A DNA stretch of 64,000 bases, taken from the NCBI RefSeq assembly GCF_030463535.1, contig NC_132893.1, positions 35,610,844 to 35,674,843 of the forward strand, read 5' to 3'. Made by a program: the position numbers and the translations under genes. Shown here one piece after another: positions 11,916-23,097 of this stretch. Position 1 is the first letter of the stretch, and every line of letters begins with the position of its first letter. The notes beneath the pieces are model-generated. The model was not told where the DNA came from. It searched no databases and saw only the letters and a program-made list of their open reading frames with translations. The DNA comes from Salminus brasiliensis. Taxonomy: Eukaryota; Chordata; Actinopteri; Characiformes; Bryconidae.

Positions 11916-12409
11916 TGTGAGCAGGCAGCATGTACCGTCAGCCACCAGCAGGGGGCCCGGCCAGCAAAGTATGAAAGCTGGTGGGGTTGGAGCAAAGAAC
12001 TCCAAGCCCAAGAATCCCCAGCGGTAATCAACACTGACCAGACCCACCTGTGTGGCACGGTATAAATACACCCAGCCAAACACACTTCCCCGTTGCACCT
12101 TTGTAGAGGGGTGAACGGTAACAGGGGGTTTAAGTGTGAACAATGAAGAAAAGCTAAAGTTAAAAGAGAAAAGTGTTTGAGTTGTTGTCTTTAGTTTGAG
12201 TAAACACCGCTCCTGGTTTTTCCTTTGTTTGTTTTCCCGCCGTTTTCTATGTTGCTTATGATCAGTGTTTATACTGCCACCTCTCACAGCTGTGCTGGTG
12301 CAGTGGAAGTACACTGGGCTGCCATTACCAGGGTTGGGAGTTCATTTAATAATAATAAAGCAAAAAGTTTAACTGCACTTGAGTCCAAACCCCACACCAC
12401 ACCGTAACA
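11916..12409 (+). mobile_element. solo LTR of a retrotransposon, with 5-bp target duplication
   Basis: Begins TGTGAGCAGG and ends CACCGTAACA, the TG...CA form of an LTR. It is flanked by a perfect duplicated ctttc (11911-11915 and 12410-12414). Inside it has a TATA-like ggtataaatacac near 12060 and aataaag near 12354, in LTR order. No internal region accompanies it, so it is a recombined solo LTR, probably Ty3/gypsy-like (inferred from style, not from coding sequence). ccaccagcagggggcccgg near its start resembles a CTCF site. Confidence 0.85.
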
Positions 12410-12424
12410 CTTTCCTTGGTTTTC

Positions 12425-12985
12425 AGGTTTTTAAGAGGATTGTATTGTCATTTCAGCTCTGTACAAGCACACAGTGAAATGAAATGACGTTTTTTCCAGA
12501 ACGAGGTGCGACAAAACTGCAGAAAGTGCAACATCCAAAATAATACAATAAATACAATAAATACAACTCTCTGCCACTATTAATATCACCACTATTACCC
12601 ACCATTCCTCTCATTACTCTGACCATCACTGCCATGACTATATTAAGTTCTACTACACCATGATTATTATATTATGATTATGATCAGAGCAGTTCAACAG
12701 TTTAGATGGTTTGGTAACTTATCAATATCAATAATGTATAAATAGTTCTGATCAGAGGAGGACGGGTCGGGTCCCCCTTGTGAGTCTTGGTTCCTCCCAA
12801 GGTTTCTTCCTCCAGCTCTGAGGGAGGTTCTCTTTGCCACTGTCGCCGTTTGCTGCTCACTGGGGGTCTTTGATTTGGTCTTTCTTTTTTTCTGTCTTTT
12901 ATTAATTACTAATTATGTAAAGCTGTTTTATGATGACAACAGTTGTAACAAAACCCTATATAAATACATTTGACTTGACTGACTG
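12425..12985 (+). repeat. two dispersed repeat fragments, including a LINE-like 3' tail
   Basis: 12425-12660 resembles a repeat containing attgtcatttcagct that I recall from fish genomes. 12735-12985 (gagtcttggttcctcccaag, then ctgttttatgatgacaacag and ccctatataaatacatttga) resembles the 3' tail of a fish non-LTR retrotransposon; a related tail occurs at about 15735-15890. Confidence 0.5.
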
Positions 12986-13149
12986 GACAACTCAATTCTG
13001 AGAAGAGGTATTGAGGAGGTATTGATGATAAGGTGCATGAAAATTTTACATGCCATGATAATACTGAGGTAGTAAAGTATATAGATGAAATGCTAAGTTG
13101 TAGGGGGGTAGCAGGTTTAGTTCAGTAGTTTTTATCCTTGTTTAAGTGT

Positions 13150-13397
13150 TGATGAAAAAGGTAACATTTGACCCATCTGTGGTAGTGAACACACACACAC
13201 ACTAGTGAACTAGGGGCAGTGAGCACAAACACAAACCCATAGCGTTTGGCAGCCAACTCCAGCACCCCGGGGGAGCAAAGAGGGTGAAGGGCCTTGCTCA
13301 ATGGGGCCAACAGTGGTAGCTTGTCAAGCCTGGGTATCGAACCCACAACCCTGTCATCAACAGCCCGGAGCTCTAACCACTGAGCTCCACTGCCCTG
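13150..13397 (-). mobile_element. tRNA-derived SINE
   Basis: On the minus strand it opens ggcagtggagctcagtggtt (A-box-like), then gggttcgatacccagg (B-box), and continues ttgagcaaggcccttcaccc to ccacagatgggtcaaatg. This is the same family as 32895-33200. No poly(A) is visible. Confidence 0.85.
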
Positions 13398-13455
13398 ATT
13401 AGGTGCAGAGGCTATATTTACTTCTCCCTTTTAGAGGAATAACTACGAAACCGCT

Positions 13456-13727
13456 TTATGACTAGAACACCTTGCCAACTGTGGAGCATGGGAGTGGATG
13501 TATAATGTGTTGGGGTTGTGTTGCAGCCAGTGGCATTGGGAATATTGCATGAGGGGAAGGTCGCATGGATACCAACAAATCCTGGATCTAGATGTCAAAC
13601 CATCTAGGTGCTAAGAGGACATCTTCTACAACAGGACACTGATCCCAAACACACCTCAAACCTCACACTGAGAACTGACAAAATGTGTTATTTGACCAAG
13701 GGTGCCTAAACCTTTCCATACGACTGT
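13456..13727 (+). pseudogene. Tc1/mariner transposase fragment
   Basis: Contains aacaccttgccaactgtgga, then ttctacaacaggacactgat and a relic right terminus (gaccaagggtgcctaaacct). The frame is broken throughout. 13728-14307 has a short GT-rich run near 13918 and nothing else I recognise. Confidence 0.65.
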
Positions 13728-14307
13728 GTGTGTGTGGGCTGGTTTCTGTATGCTGTTGGCTCTTGCATTTAGACTCAGGTTTATTAGAGTCCCTATAGCT
13801 TCACACGTGGGTTTTAACAGAGGCTGCTTTGTAATTGCGAAACGTTCTTGAAATGATTGTAGCTTTAACCCCTCTGCAACCCTCCTACAGTTATTCCTGC
13901 ATGCCAGTGGATCATATGTGTGTATGTGTGTGTTTGTTTGTGTGTGTGTAAGTAATGACTGGTGTGTTGCCAGTAAGGCAGATGAAAATGATCCATCATA
14001 TTCTCAGTGGTGTAAGGCAGTAGGAGTGTACGCTAGCAGGCTAATCAGATTAGCTCTCGCCCACGGACCAAGCAAAGCAGTGCAAGTGCATGCCCTGAAC
14101 TCCTCAGTGGCTTTTAAAGACTGCCAGATGGGTGGAGGGTGAAGGTAGAGGTGAGTGGGTGGTGGTTGGGGGGTGTGTGCATGTGGCTAATGCAATGCTA
14201 ACGTGTGTGTGGAGGGAAATGTGCATCCGAGTCTGCTGTAACAACCATCTTATCAGCATGTCACACTGAACAACAGGATACCAAAAGGTACATGGAAATC
14301 TGATCTG

Positions 14308-14612
14308 ATACTAGATTTTAGAGGAGAATTGCTGTGAGGATTTGATTGCATTTAGCAACAAGAATGTTAACGAGGTCAGGATGTTGGCTGATGATCACCA
14401 GGTGTTATCTCATTCAAAAGTACTGGATGGAGCTCCACCACCATCATTCCAGAGAACACAGTTCTTCCACAGCTAAACAGCTCAATGCTTGGGTGCTTTA
14501 TACCCCTCTACTAGCCCACATCTGGCATTAGGCAGCATGGTGCCAATAGCTTCATGCTTATTTATCTGCTCTAGAGAATCTTATTCTATTGGCAGTACTT
14601 GGAAATTCATAT
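14308..14612 (-). mobile_element. MITE family M, truncated at both ends
   Basis: Matches the interior of the family in inverse orientation: gctgtgaggatttgattgca, then gatggagctccaccaccatc and attctattggcagtacttgg. Both termini are missing. 14613-15096 is AT-rich with nothing recognised. Confidence 0.75.
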
Positions 14613-15096
14613 ATTATATTCTAATATATGTCATATATTCTAAATCTATATACTGTCATATATCAGATTTCACTGTGGTAATCAGACTGTGTGATCATTT
14701 ATGCTCCATTTCTATGAAAAGTGTGCTGCGGGGTAGATTATATGCTACAGATTTTCTGACCGCCGGCCTACAATGCAGGAAAATGACCTGATTCTGTTCA
14801 GTTCATCCATCAGCTCGGCCCACTTGTAGTTGGTGTGAGTTGGGCTTCATTCCATGCCTTTCTTCTATCAGTGTATTTTTAGACATGTGGCACAACAGTT
14901 ATGTTACAGTTATGAGTTATGAGTCATTCTCATGTCATGTCATAAGTAATTTGTTAGGCCAGTTCACTACAGTTCAAAAGTTTGGAATCACTTTTCATAA
15001 TAATAATAATTGTTTGTTAATTTATTTATTGTTTAAAATAAGATAAATAGGATTAAAATAGAGCTAATTGGTCACATCAGCAATTTTAAGCATTTT

Positions 15097-15185
15097 AAGA
15101 AAAGAACACATTGTCAACTGTGAAGCATGGGGTGGCTGTATCATGCTTTGCATTTGTGTTGCTGCCAGTGGCTTTGGTAATATGC
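15097..15185 (+). pseudogene. short Tc1/mariner transposase fragment
   Basis: Carries gaacacattgtcaactgtga and atcatgctttgcatttgtgt, matching the same transposase segment as the fragments at 11659 and 15979. Confidence 0.6.
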
Positions 15186-15329
15186 ATTTTAAAAAATGAC
15201 CTTGTAGAAAATGTGTGAAAAGACTCTATATGATCCCAGAATATCTCACATAAAAGCCTTTTATTCTTTTTCTCCTTCTCCCATGTACTGAGCTGCCCTC
15301 TGCAGTCTAATGCCTAATGCTGGTGCACT

Positions 15330-15890
15330 GCTAATTGAAGAGACAAGCTTTCAGACCGTAGTTGAAGACAGCACTGCCTGCCTACCCTCTGGTCCACGCT
15401 TTCCCCCTTGCTATTATTTTCCATAATACTACTTCTGACCCCTGCCTACCTTCCGTTCTGATTCCTTTCTATCCCTTTCCCATGTTTAGAAATGCCCTGT
15501 TCTGCTGTGATGCTGTCCTTCCTTGGATCCTCATATCGACTCATTCACATCGCTCTAGATACTACATAACCTGCACAGACTTTCACATTAACACTGAGCA
15601 TGTGTCCTACACTCACTCCCACTCTCATAACTCACCACCTGCTTTCACATCAGCCACAGCTCTTTATTATCTCACTCTTTCTGTCCAGTTATTTGTGTTA
15701 TTTTGTTATTTGTTGTGCTATCTGCTGTAAACCAAAGGAGGATGGGTTCCCCTTTTGAGTCTTGGTTCCTCTCAAGGTTTCATCAAGATTTTGTTTTCTT
15801 GCCACTGTCGCCAGTGGCTTCGAACCCGGGTCTCTGTAAAGACAGAATTCATTGTGAAAGCGCTATAGAAATAAAAATAATAAATTAAAC
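15330..15890 (+). repeat. non-LTR retrotransposon fragments, 3' tail
   Basis: 15330-15373 is an exact inverted copy of 19579-19622. 15735-15890 (gagtcttggttcctctcaag to gcgctatagaaataaaaata) resembles a fish LINE tail ending in an A-rich run. The 122-residue frame across 15362-15730 has no domain I recognise. Confidence 0.45.
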
Positions 15891-15965
15891 AATTTGGAAA
15901 GAATTGCACTGGCAAGACCTGAAAGGCTTTGTTTACTAATCTTCAGTTTAAAAAAAGGACAAAGG

Positions 15966-16190
15966 AACTGCATTTCATGAAAAGAACACCTTGCCAACTG
16001 TGAAGCGGGAGGGAGGTGGATCTGTCATGCTTTGGGTTTGTGTTGCCATAAGTGGTAATGGCAATATTGTATGTATGGAGGGAAGAAAGGATTCCAGAGA
16101 ATATTGCCAGCAAAACATCTGTAAAAAGGCTAAAATTGAACAGAGCATGGCTTCTACATCAGGATAATGATGCAAAATATACCAAAAGCA
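15966..16190 (+). pseudogene. Tc1/mariner transposase fragment
   Basis: Begins tgcatttcatgaaaagaaca (also at 11641) and continues to ttctacatcaggataatgat, the segment around the second catalytic aspartate in Tc1-type enzymes. Frame interrupted. Confidence 0.7.
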
Positions 16191-16299
16191 AGTGTGGGAA
16201 TATTACAGGCTCATATTACAATACTACAATATTACAGGCTCTCTATTTCCCAGCCATTCTTTGGGCCAGATACACTATGTATTTTTTCACATGATAGGC

Positions 16300-16490
16300 G
16301 AGTTGGCTATGCTAAATTGTCCTTAGGTGTGAGTGTGTGAGTAAATGGATGTGTGTGGTACCCTGTCATGGACCGGCACCCAGTCCAGGGGGTATTCTTG
16401 CCTTGCGCCCAGTGATTCCAGGTATGCTTCGGACTTGTTGAGACCCTGACCAGGAAGAAGCTGATACGAATATGAATGGATGGGTGTGAA
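16300..16490 (+). mobile_element. 3' part of a fish SINE-like repeat
   Basis: Contains ctaaattgtccttaggtgtg, ggaccggcacccagtccagg and a final gaatggatgg, matching the 3' portion of a very common teleost SINE-like repeat as I remember it. The tRNA-like head is absent. Confidence 0.6.
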
Positions 16491-17339
16491 CAATAAAAGC
16501 AGGTCAAAGTACTCTCACCAACAAAGCAAAATATACTTCCTGTTATTCAAAGATTTTCTATTTATCTATACATCTGCTGCCACTGTCATAAGATATTATA
16601 TCTCCAAAAAAGCAACTCAGAGAAAGAACAAACTTTCACTGTATAAACTTTCAATAGAAGTCAATGCAATTTTGGAGCATTTCTATTTGCGGTTATCACA
16701 AGATATAGTGATACAGTGATCAGCAGTTTAACACAGCTGTGTGAGCTGATGCGAGCGTGGAGCCTTTACTCAGGCTGGATGATGTGTTCTTTGGTTTGAT
16801 TGGTTTATGTTAAACATTATGTGTCTGATGTGGCGGATCGGTTCGGCTCGCGGCCTGTCTGCCCGGGCTTTCCCTGGAGTTGAGGAAGTAATGATGTTCA
16901 TTTCAGATCAGTTGGCATCGATTTCTCTCTCTCAGAATTATTGATGCCACTGCCGAGCACCGTCAGACCTTTTTATCTGCAAGTGATTATTAATTAATTT
17001 TCCATGAAAAGTTCAATATCCAGTGAAAGCTCCAGCCATCAAAATCTCATCAGCTGAGTACATCACACGGACGAGGATCTGAGCGCTCTGCTCCAAACAC
17101 GTTCGACGAGAATTCCAGTGATAAATATCCCAGCTGTTGTTGGATTTACTCTAAAGTTTCTGTTTGGCTAAGTCAGCTCTGCAGGATTTCAGCTGGTTTA
17201 GGGAATTTCATCCAAAATTGAAAGGATACATATCATAGAAAAACAAATAACTTTCTGGTTTGTAATGAAATATTTTAATGTAGTGTTTAATTATTAGCAA
17301 AGTTACAGAACATACCGTTCTCTCTACGGCACTTTATCA
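16491..17339. other. no gene recognised; possible conserved non-coding island
   Basis: Non-repetitive DNA. 16830-17110 contains dense AT-core words (agtgattattaattaatttt) in otherwise balanced sequence and could be a regulatory element. No coding frame of note. Confidence 0.25.
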
Positions 17340-17645
17340 CTACCACCCATCCTATAGCAGTTGAGCTCCACCCATTCAGTCTACAGCAGTTTAGCCCCAC
17401 CCATTCAGTCTACAGCAGTTTAGCCCCACCCATTCAGTCTACAGCAGTTTAGCCCCACCCATTCAGTCTACAGCAGTTTTGCCCCACCCATTCAGTCTAC
17501 AGCAGTTTAGCCCACCCATTCAGCCTACAGCAGTTTAGCCCCACTCTTTTAGTCCACAGCAGTTTAGCCCCACTCATTTAGTCTACAGCACTTTTAGCCC
17601 CACTCATTTAGTCTACAGCACTTTTAGCCCCACCCATTTAGCCTC
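17340..17645. repeat. 29-bp minisatellite, about 10 units
   Basis: The unit is ccattcagtctacagcagtt plus tagccccac, near-identical in the first five copies and decaying to the right. A single inverted copy of the same unit sits in a dispersed repeat near 45270. 17646-18130 shows nothing recognised. Confidence 0.9.
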
Positions 17646-18125
17646 CTGGTTCCATTGCATTGATGTGGAGTTTAATGGATAAAGAGAGGCTGGAAAATGA
17701 ATTATGACTGTTTGTGGTTTATAAAACTGCACATTCATCATTAGAGGACCAATATATTAAAATTAAAAAATCAAACTCTCTTTACGTCTCAACTCTTTAT
17801 TAGATCCTATGCAGCACTTCTACCTCTAACCTACTGTACCCTCTAGGTAATGCATCGCTTATTAGACCTCCAACATCCTTTCATCTGTTCAACATCCCCA
17901 GTTTCATCAGAAAGGCTTTACTGCTCCTCCCAGTGCTAGCCACCGGCCTGTAGGTCATGGAGCAGCACTAATCCTCAAAGCTAACTATAAAGACCTAAAT
18001 GCCTCCAGCTGCTGCAGGAAGAGGGAACACACTCGTGTCTGTTTGTAGGACATCAGCTCTGACTTTTTGAGCTGTTTTTCTGTTTACAAACACACAGGTT
18101 TCTCTCAAACACACGGTTGTGTATT

Positions 18126-18130
<5 letters not shown>

Positions 18131-18201
<71 letters not shown>
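18131..18201. repeat. (AT)n microsatellite
   Basis: About 35 uninterrupted AT units, self-complementary and prone to cruciform extrusion. Confidence 0.98.
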
Positions 18202-18203
<2 letters not shown>

Positions 18204-18382
18204 GTGTGTGCATGTATGTGTATGTAACATATATGCAATATTATGCATTACGGTTTTAATCAAAAAAATTAAGCTCATTAGCAAAATGTAATTTTAAAAA
18301 TTTAATATCTGAACACAACTAATTTAACGAGGTTTCTCCTAATTCAACAAAAATGTCCGGCATGTCTGGAGGAGGAAGAGTG

Positions 18383-18890
18383 ACGCCTACTCTGAAAAGA
18401 ACACCCTACAGTGAAGCATGGCTAAGGCTCTGTGCTGCTCCTCTAGCAATGGAAACCTACAGCATATTGAAGGGCAAGATGGGTTCAGTAAAGGATCAAG
18501 AAACCCTAGGAGAAGCATCATACCTTCTTAGAGGAACCTGATGCTTGGGCGTCACTGGACCTTGCAACAGGACAATGATCCCAAGCATGCCTCAAGTACA
18601 CCGAGGCTTGCTTTCAGAAGAAGTCCTGGAAGATTCTTGAGTGGTCATCAGTCAGTCGCCTGACTTGAACCCCATAGAGAATCTTTGGTGAGATGTAAAG
18701 AAGGTGCTTCCAGCAGCAAACCCAAGAGTGCAAGTGAACTGGAGGCCACTGCCTAAGATTCCTCAGGAACACTGCTGCCAGAAGCTGGAGTCTGGCTGTG
18801 CATCAGGTTTGCAGCAGGTCAGAACTGCAGAAGGGTTCTACTAAGTACTAAAGGCACTTGTGATGAAGGGGTTGGATAATTCTGAGACTA
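18383..18890 (+). pseudogene. second Tc1/mariner transposase relic
   Basis: Contains gcaacaggacaatgatccca (frame LQQDNDPKH, around the middle catalytic Asp) and cttgaaccccatagagaatc (NPIENLW-type). It is a different lineage from the 11-kb copy. The frame is broken and a stop interrupts the last part. 18891-19578 shows nothing else recognised. Confidence 0.75.
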
Positions 18891-19578
18891 AAATCAGTCA
18901 GTAAAATTATGTGTTTAGATATTTCAATTGGACTTGTTTGATTGGTTTATAATGAGGATAATTTGGATTATGACTACATATATATTTAATGTCTGTATGT
19001 AGCAATAATATATCCCATTTAGTATGTATCACATACTATCTGTAATGAGACACTCCTGCTATAGAATCAGAATCTCTTCTGTATACACAGGGTTTACTGA
19101 TCCCAGTACAGCACTGCCCTAGAACTGCAAAATCCAAATGGTAAATAAAGAGTGTAGTTTATATCAGAGTGCTGAGCTCAAGCTCGGTCAAATCCACTGT
19201 ACTTATACTACGGAAACTAGAGCACTCCAATCACCCCAGCATACTGCTGTTCCTGTCTGGAGGCGGCGTTCCTCAACGGCTCCAGGGAGCTGAGTCTGAG
19301 GCAGAACTTTAGCATAGCGCCTAAACAGAGTGGTGCGGCTGGGCAGAGAGAGTGTGTGTCTGCGGTGAATCGTGCCTAATGGATCATCCTGTGGCACTGT
19401 AGGCCCTAAATGCAGCGTTCAGTCCTCACTGAACGTCTCATGTTTATTATGCATCAGGAGAGGGAGGCTGCCCCCCAGAGTCTGTGGAGCAGAGTGCAGG
19501 GGAATAACTGGGAGTCCGATAATTAGAAACTAACACATTCAGGAAATTTGGGCATAATTTACAGTTTGTTAGATCCCT

Positions 19579-19622
19579 TGCTGTCTTCAACTACGGTCTG
19601 AAAGCTTGTCTCTTCAATTAGC
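19579..19622 (-). repeat. 44-bp exact inverted copy of 15330-15373
   Basis: Identical base for base in reverse complement to the segment 4.2 kb upstream; probably pieces of the same LINE-type repeat. Confidence 0.8.
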
Positions 19623-19962
19623 ACTTTATGAGCATTAATTATGCTTAAACAATAGAAAGAGCTTAAGCATCACATTTATACTCTTACCCCAAATGTAGCT
19701 GATCAGCCAAATAAGCGTAAATTAAAGTACTCACCAAACAATCTATTTAACCCTTTAATTCCATCCAGCTTATTATTCTGTAATTACATGGAGAATAAAG
19801 CAAGCCGAGTGAGGAATGAAGGCCTGGGCCTGCTGGTGGTCTAATGTTCTGGACATTAAATTGGTTAAATAAATGCTTTTACTGTTATAACACTTTTATA
19901 TCCATTTTATTTTTCATGTGATCACAAATCTGCATATTATAACTCTATTCAATATTCCACTA

Positions 19963-20525
19963 AAACTGCTCCCTCTGCAGACCTCTGAAGGTCTGGAATC
20001 TGAGGCATCTGCATTAAGACGTTCCAGCAGATCCTGGCTTTAAGTCCTGTAGATTGTGAGGTGGAGCTGCTGTGGATCAGACCAGTTGTTCCAGCACTTT
20101 CCGCAGGTGAACACAGGGAGCACACGCACCTACCCACCTGTCCACATGATGGAGAAGAAACTCAGGACCACCTTCTTCCATCCATTCCTCCAAGGTCCAG
20201 CTCTGATTCTCACAAGTTCATTGTAGCAGACGGTGGACAGGGGTCAGCATGGGCACTCAGACCGGCCTGCAGATATATAGCCTCATGTGCAGCAGGGGGT
20301 GCCGCACTGTGTTGTGATGTGTTCCTCTTCCTCCCGGTACCACCACTGTCGGTTTTGCCCACACAGGATGACCCTCGCCACCGTTTGCGTGTCAGTGTGC
20401 TGGCTGTTAGTCCGTCCCTTCAAGACTGCCTGGGGGACCTTCCACAGGCACTGGAGCCGTTTGGGAGACGCTCACCGGTCTAGCTGTCTAGACATGACCA
20501 TCTGACCCTCGTCTAAGTGTCTCAG
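19963..20525 (-). pseudogene. internally deleted Tc1/mariner transposase relic
   Basis: The plus strand carries gacggtggacaggggtcagc, catgggcactcagaccggcc and taagtcctgtagattgtgag, which resemble the reverse complement of a transposase known to me from many fish genomes. Large internal pieces are missing and stops interrupt the frame. Confidence 0.65.
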
Positions 20526-20756
20526 GTCTTCACACTTCCCGTTTCTATGAGAACACTGGTGGAGTTTTCTCCATAATGTAAATCAGACAGTTGTTCTTTA
20601 TATAGTATCAGAATGTCATAATAAATGGACCAATAGAAATGCTTCATTTTTTTGCATTGACTTCCATTGAAAGTTAAGAACATGTTTTGCTTCTCCTGTT
20701 AAGCTCCTGTTTTGGAGATACAAGGTATTTATTATATATTTCCCCTGCTGCCAAAT

Positions 20757-20758
<2 letters not shown>

Positions 20759-20798
<40 letters not shown>

Positions 20799-20960
20799 TG
20801 CAACTGCACTCAAACATTCTTTTCCTACTTTGAGGAAACCAAAAGCAGAAAGCTCTCAGCCCGTCGTTCTCTGATCGAGTATTCTCCTTCATGGTGTGTG
20901 TGTGTGTGTGTGTGTGTGTTTGTGTGTTTGCGTGTTTGTCTGTGTGTGTTTGTGTGTGTT
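20759..20960. repeat. two (GT)n tracts
   Basis: A pure run of about 19 units at 20759-20797 and a degenerate run at 20893-20960. The 96 bases between are non-repetitive. Confidence 0.9.
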
Positions 20961-21660
20961 AATTGAAAGCCTTCCTGAGTGCTGGTGAAGACAGAAGCTC
21001 ATGCTGGTGTGTGAGGATGTTGCATAAGCTCTCTCTAACCCAACCCACAGCAGAGGGACGGGGCTCTGGTCACTGTGGAGAGTTAAGGCAAGGTGTTAGG
21101 GTTTCCAATAAAGTGGCCAGGTGTGTTTTTAAAGTGTCTGTTTTGTGTTTGGTCTGTTATTCTGACCCTCTGCAGCTTTTATGGTAGCATCCAGCCTCAG
21201 CTAATGCCTCTATCAGCGGTCGTGATACTGGGGATATTGAGCCAACTGCTGGGTGCTCTGTGGTTTTGGGACAGTTGTGCTTTTAAAGGTACTTTTGATT
21301 GGCTGTACAGTTTCAAAATAACAAAAATGGTGGAATGCTCAAAAATGGCTGTGCAATTGTTTTGGCGCCCCCTGTATGTCACCATGAAACAAGTACATAG
21401 CCATAGCAGCCACTTTCAGTGCCACAGCAATCCAATAGTTATACCTTAGGTGTACCTAAGATACCTAAGATACTGGAACATAGCACCCACCCAATAACAC
21501 CTAAGGATCCACCTCCGAAAGCAACCTTAAAGCAATCGCCTAGTAAGTACTATGTGGTTACTAATTACCATAGCAACCACATAGGTGTACTTTAGATGTA
21601 CCTTAGCAAGTACCTCTCATAGCAACCACCTAGCAACCCCGTACCAGCTACTAGAGATAT
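20961..21660. other. no gene recognised; degenerate ACC/AGC-rich block
   Basis: Contains ttccaataaagtggccaggt, resembling a known transposon-end fragment, then at 21440-21640 a loose repeat of catagcaaccacctagcaac. That block resumes at 22150-22260, after the MITE inserted at 21661. Confidence 0.45.
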
Positions 21661-22155
21661 ACTACATACACAAAAAGTATTGGGACACCTGCTCATTCAC
21701 TGTTTCTTCTGAAATCAAGGGGATTAAAGAGCTGATCCTGCTTTTGTTGGAGTAACTGCCTCCACTGTCCAGAGAAGAAGACTTTCTACTACATTCTGGA
21801 GGACGAGCATTGCTGTGAGAATTTGATTGCATTCAGCAACAAGAGTGTTATTGAGGCCCCAACTCATCCCATTCAAAAGTACTGGATGGAGCTCCACCAC
21901 CATCATTCCAGAGAACACAGTTCTTCCACTGCTCCACAGCTCCTCAATGCTGGGGGGCTTTATACCCCTCTAGCCCACACCTGGCATTATTAGGCAGCAT
22001 GTAGCCAATAGGTTCATGATGTTGATCTGCTCCAGTCCTATTCTATTAGCAGTACTTCTCTACAGGGACTAGACAAGCTGTGTGTGTGCATTTGAACATC
22101 TGAGTCAGCAATGGGTGAGACTTCAAGTGTGTCCACAAATAACTGGACATATACC
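21661..22155 (-). mobile_element. MITE family M, near full length
   Basis: Left end CACAAAAAGTATTGGGACAC, central gggggctttatacccctcta, right end TCCACAAATAACTGGACATA. Both termini are recognisable, in inverse orientation to the copy at 918. Confidence 0.8.
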
Positions 22156-22363
22156 ATAGCATCCACCTAACAACATCATAGGAACCATCGCCACTATGTA
22201 GCAGCCACCTAGCAATACCTGAACAACCTCTCACCTCCTCAACCACCACCTAAAATACCAGAGTAACCATCAGGCGTAGTAAATCTGTAGCAATGCTGTG
22301 GGAATATTTAAGCCACTCCAGGTTACAACAATTACAACAATTACAGTTACAACAATGCTGTCG

Positions 22364-23097
22364 TTTATTTTGACAATCCTCAGCAGGAACTGGCTGGAGA
22401 GAAGAAACAGCAAAGATCTACGTCTGAAGAATGAAACATCAAAGTGTCATTAGCATCAGTATATAATAACAGAGCAAATCACATCTGCAACGAGATAAAT
22501 ACACAATGATATACACTGTGTCCGTCCACAATAGCTTATATACAGCATATGTACATTAGATATGCATGCGTGTACAGTAAACATCAGAGACCGTGATCTG
22601 TAAAGATGATTATCTGAGCAGTAACAGTTTCAAAAATACATGAACATTAAATAAACAAATAAACAATCCATTACACCTGACATTACACCACTCCCAGCAC
22701 TGCCCTGGAGGAAGGCCAGAATTCCCAGTTTCCATTCAACATCTAACACCCAAACCTGTGTTCTTCTAACTGTGCTCCTCTAACCAACATCTAACTAACA
22801 TAACTTTACCACTGACTTTATGTTTATTTGGGTTCATTCTAATGTTATATAGAGTTAATTACAGGTAGACACTCTCACTTTACTGACTTGAATTGATAGA
22901 AATGAATTTCTACTAAACGTATCATAACTTCTCCACACATCATGTTATGTTTGCTTTTTTTAAATCTGATAAATTCAGTAAATAAACAGTTTTGCATTTT
23001 GATATGAAATGAGCAGAAGTGTCTCTACAGAGATTTTCACATATTTACAGGGTATGAAAATTGAACACAGCGCCTCCTATTGGTGGATTTAAAACAA
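22364..23097 (-). other. dok2: probable dok2 3' UTR with candidate poly(A) signals
   Basis: AT-rich non-repetitive sequence following the dok2 stop. On the minus strand AATAAA occurs at 22828-22823 (about 270 bases past the stop) and at 22369-22364 (about 730 past it), the latter just before a degenerate repeat block begins. Which signal is used, if either, cannot be told from sequence alone. Confidence 0.4.

Noticed and set aside
20061..20483. 140-codon plus-strand frame as a gene
   Set aside because: Lies antisense over a transposase relic; the match to fish transposon sequence explains it better.
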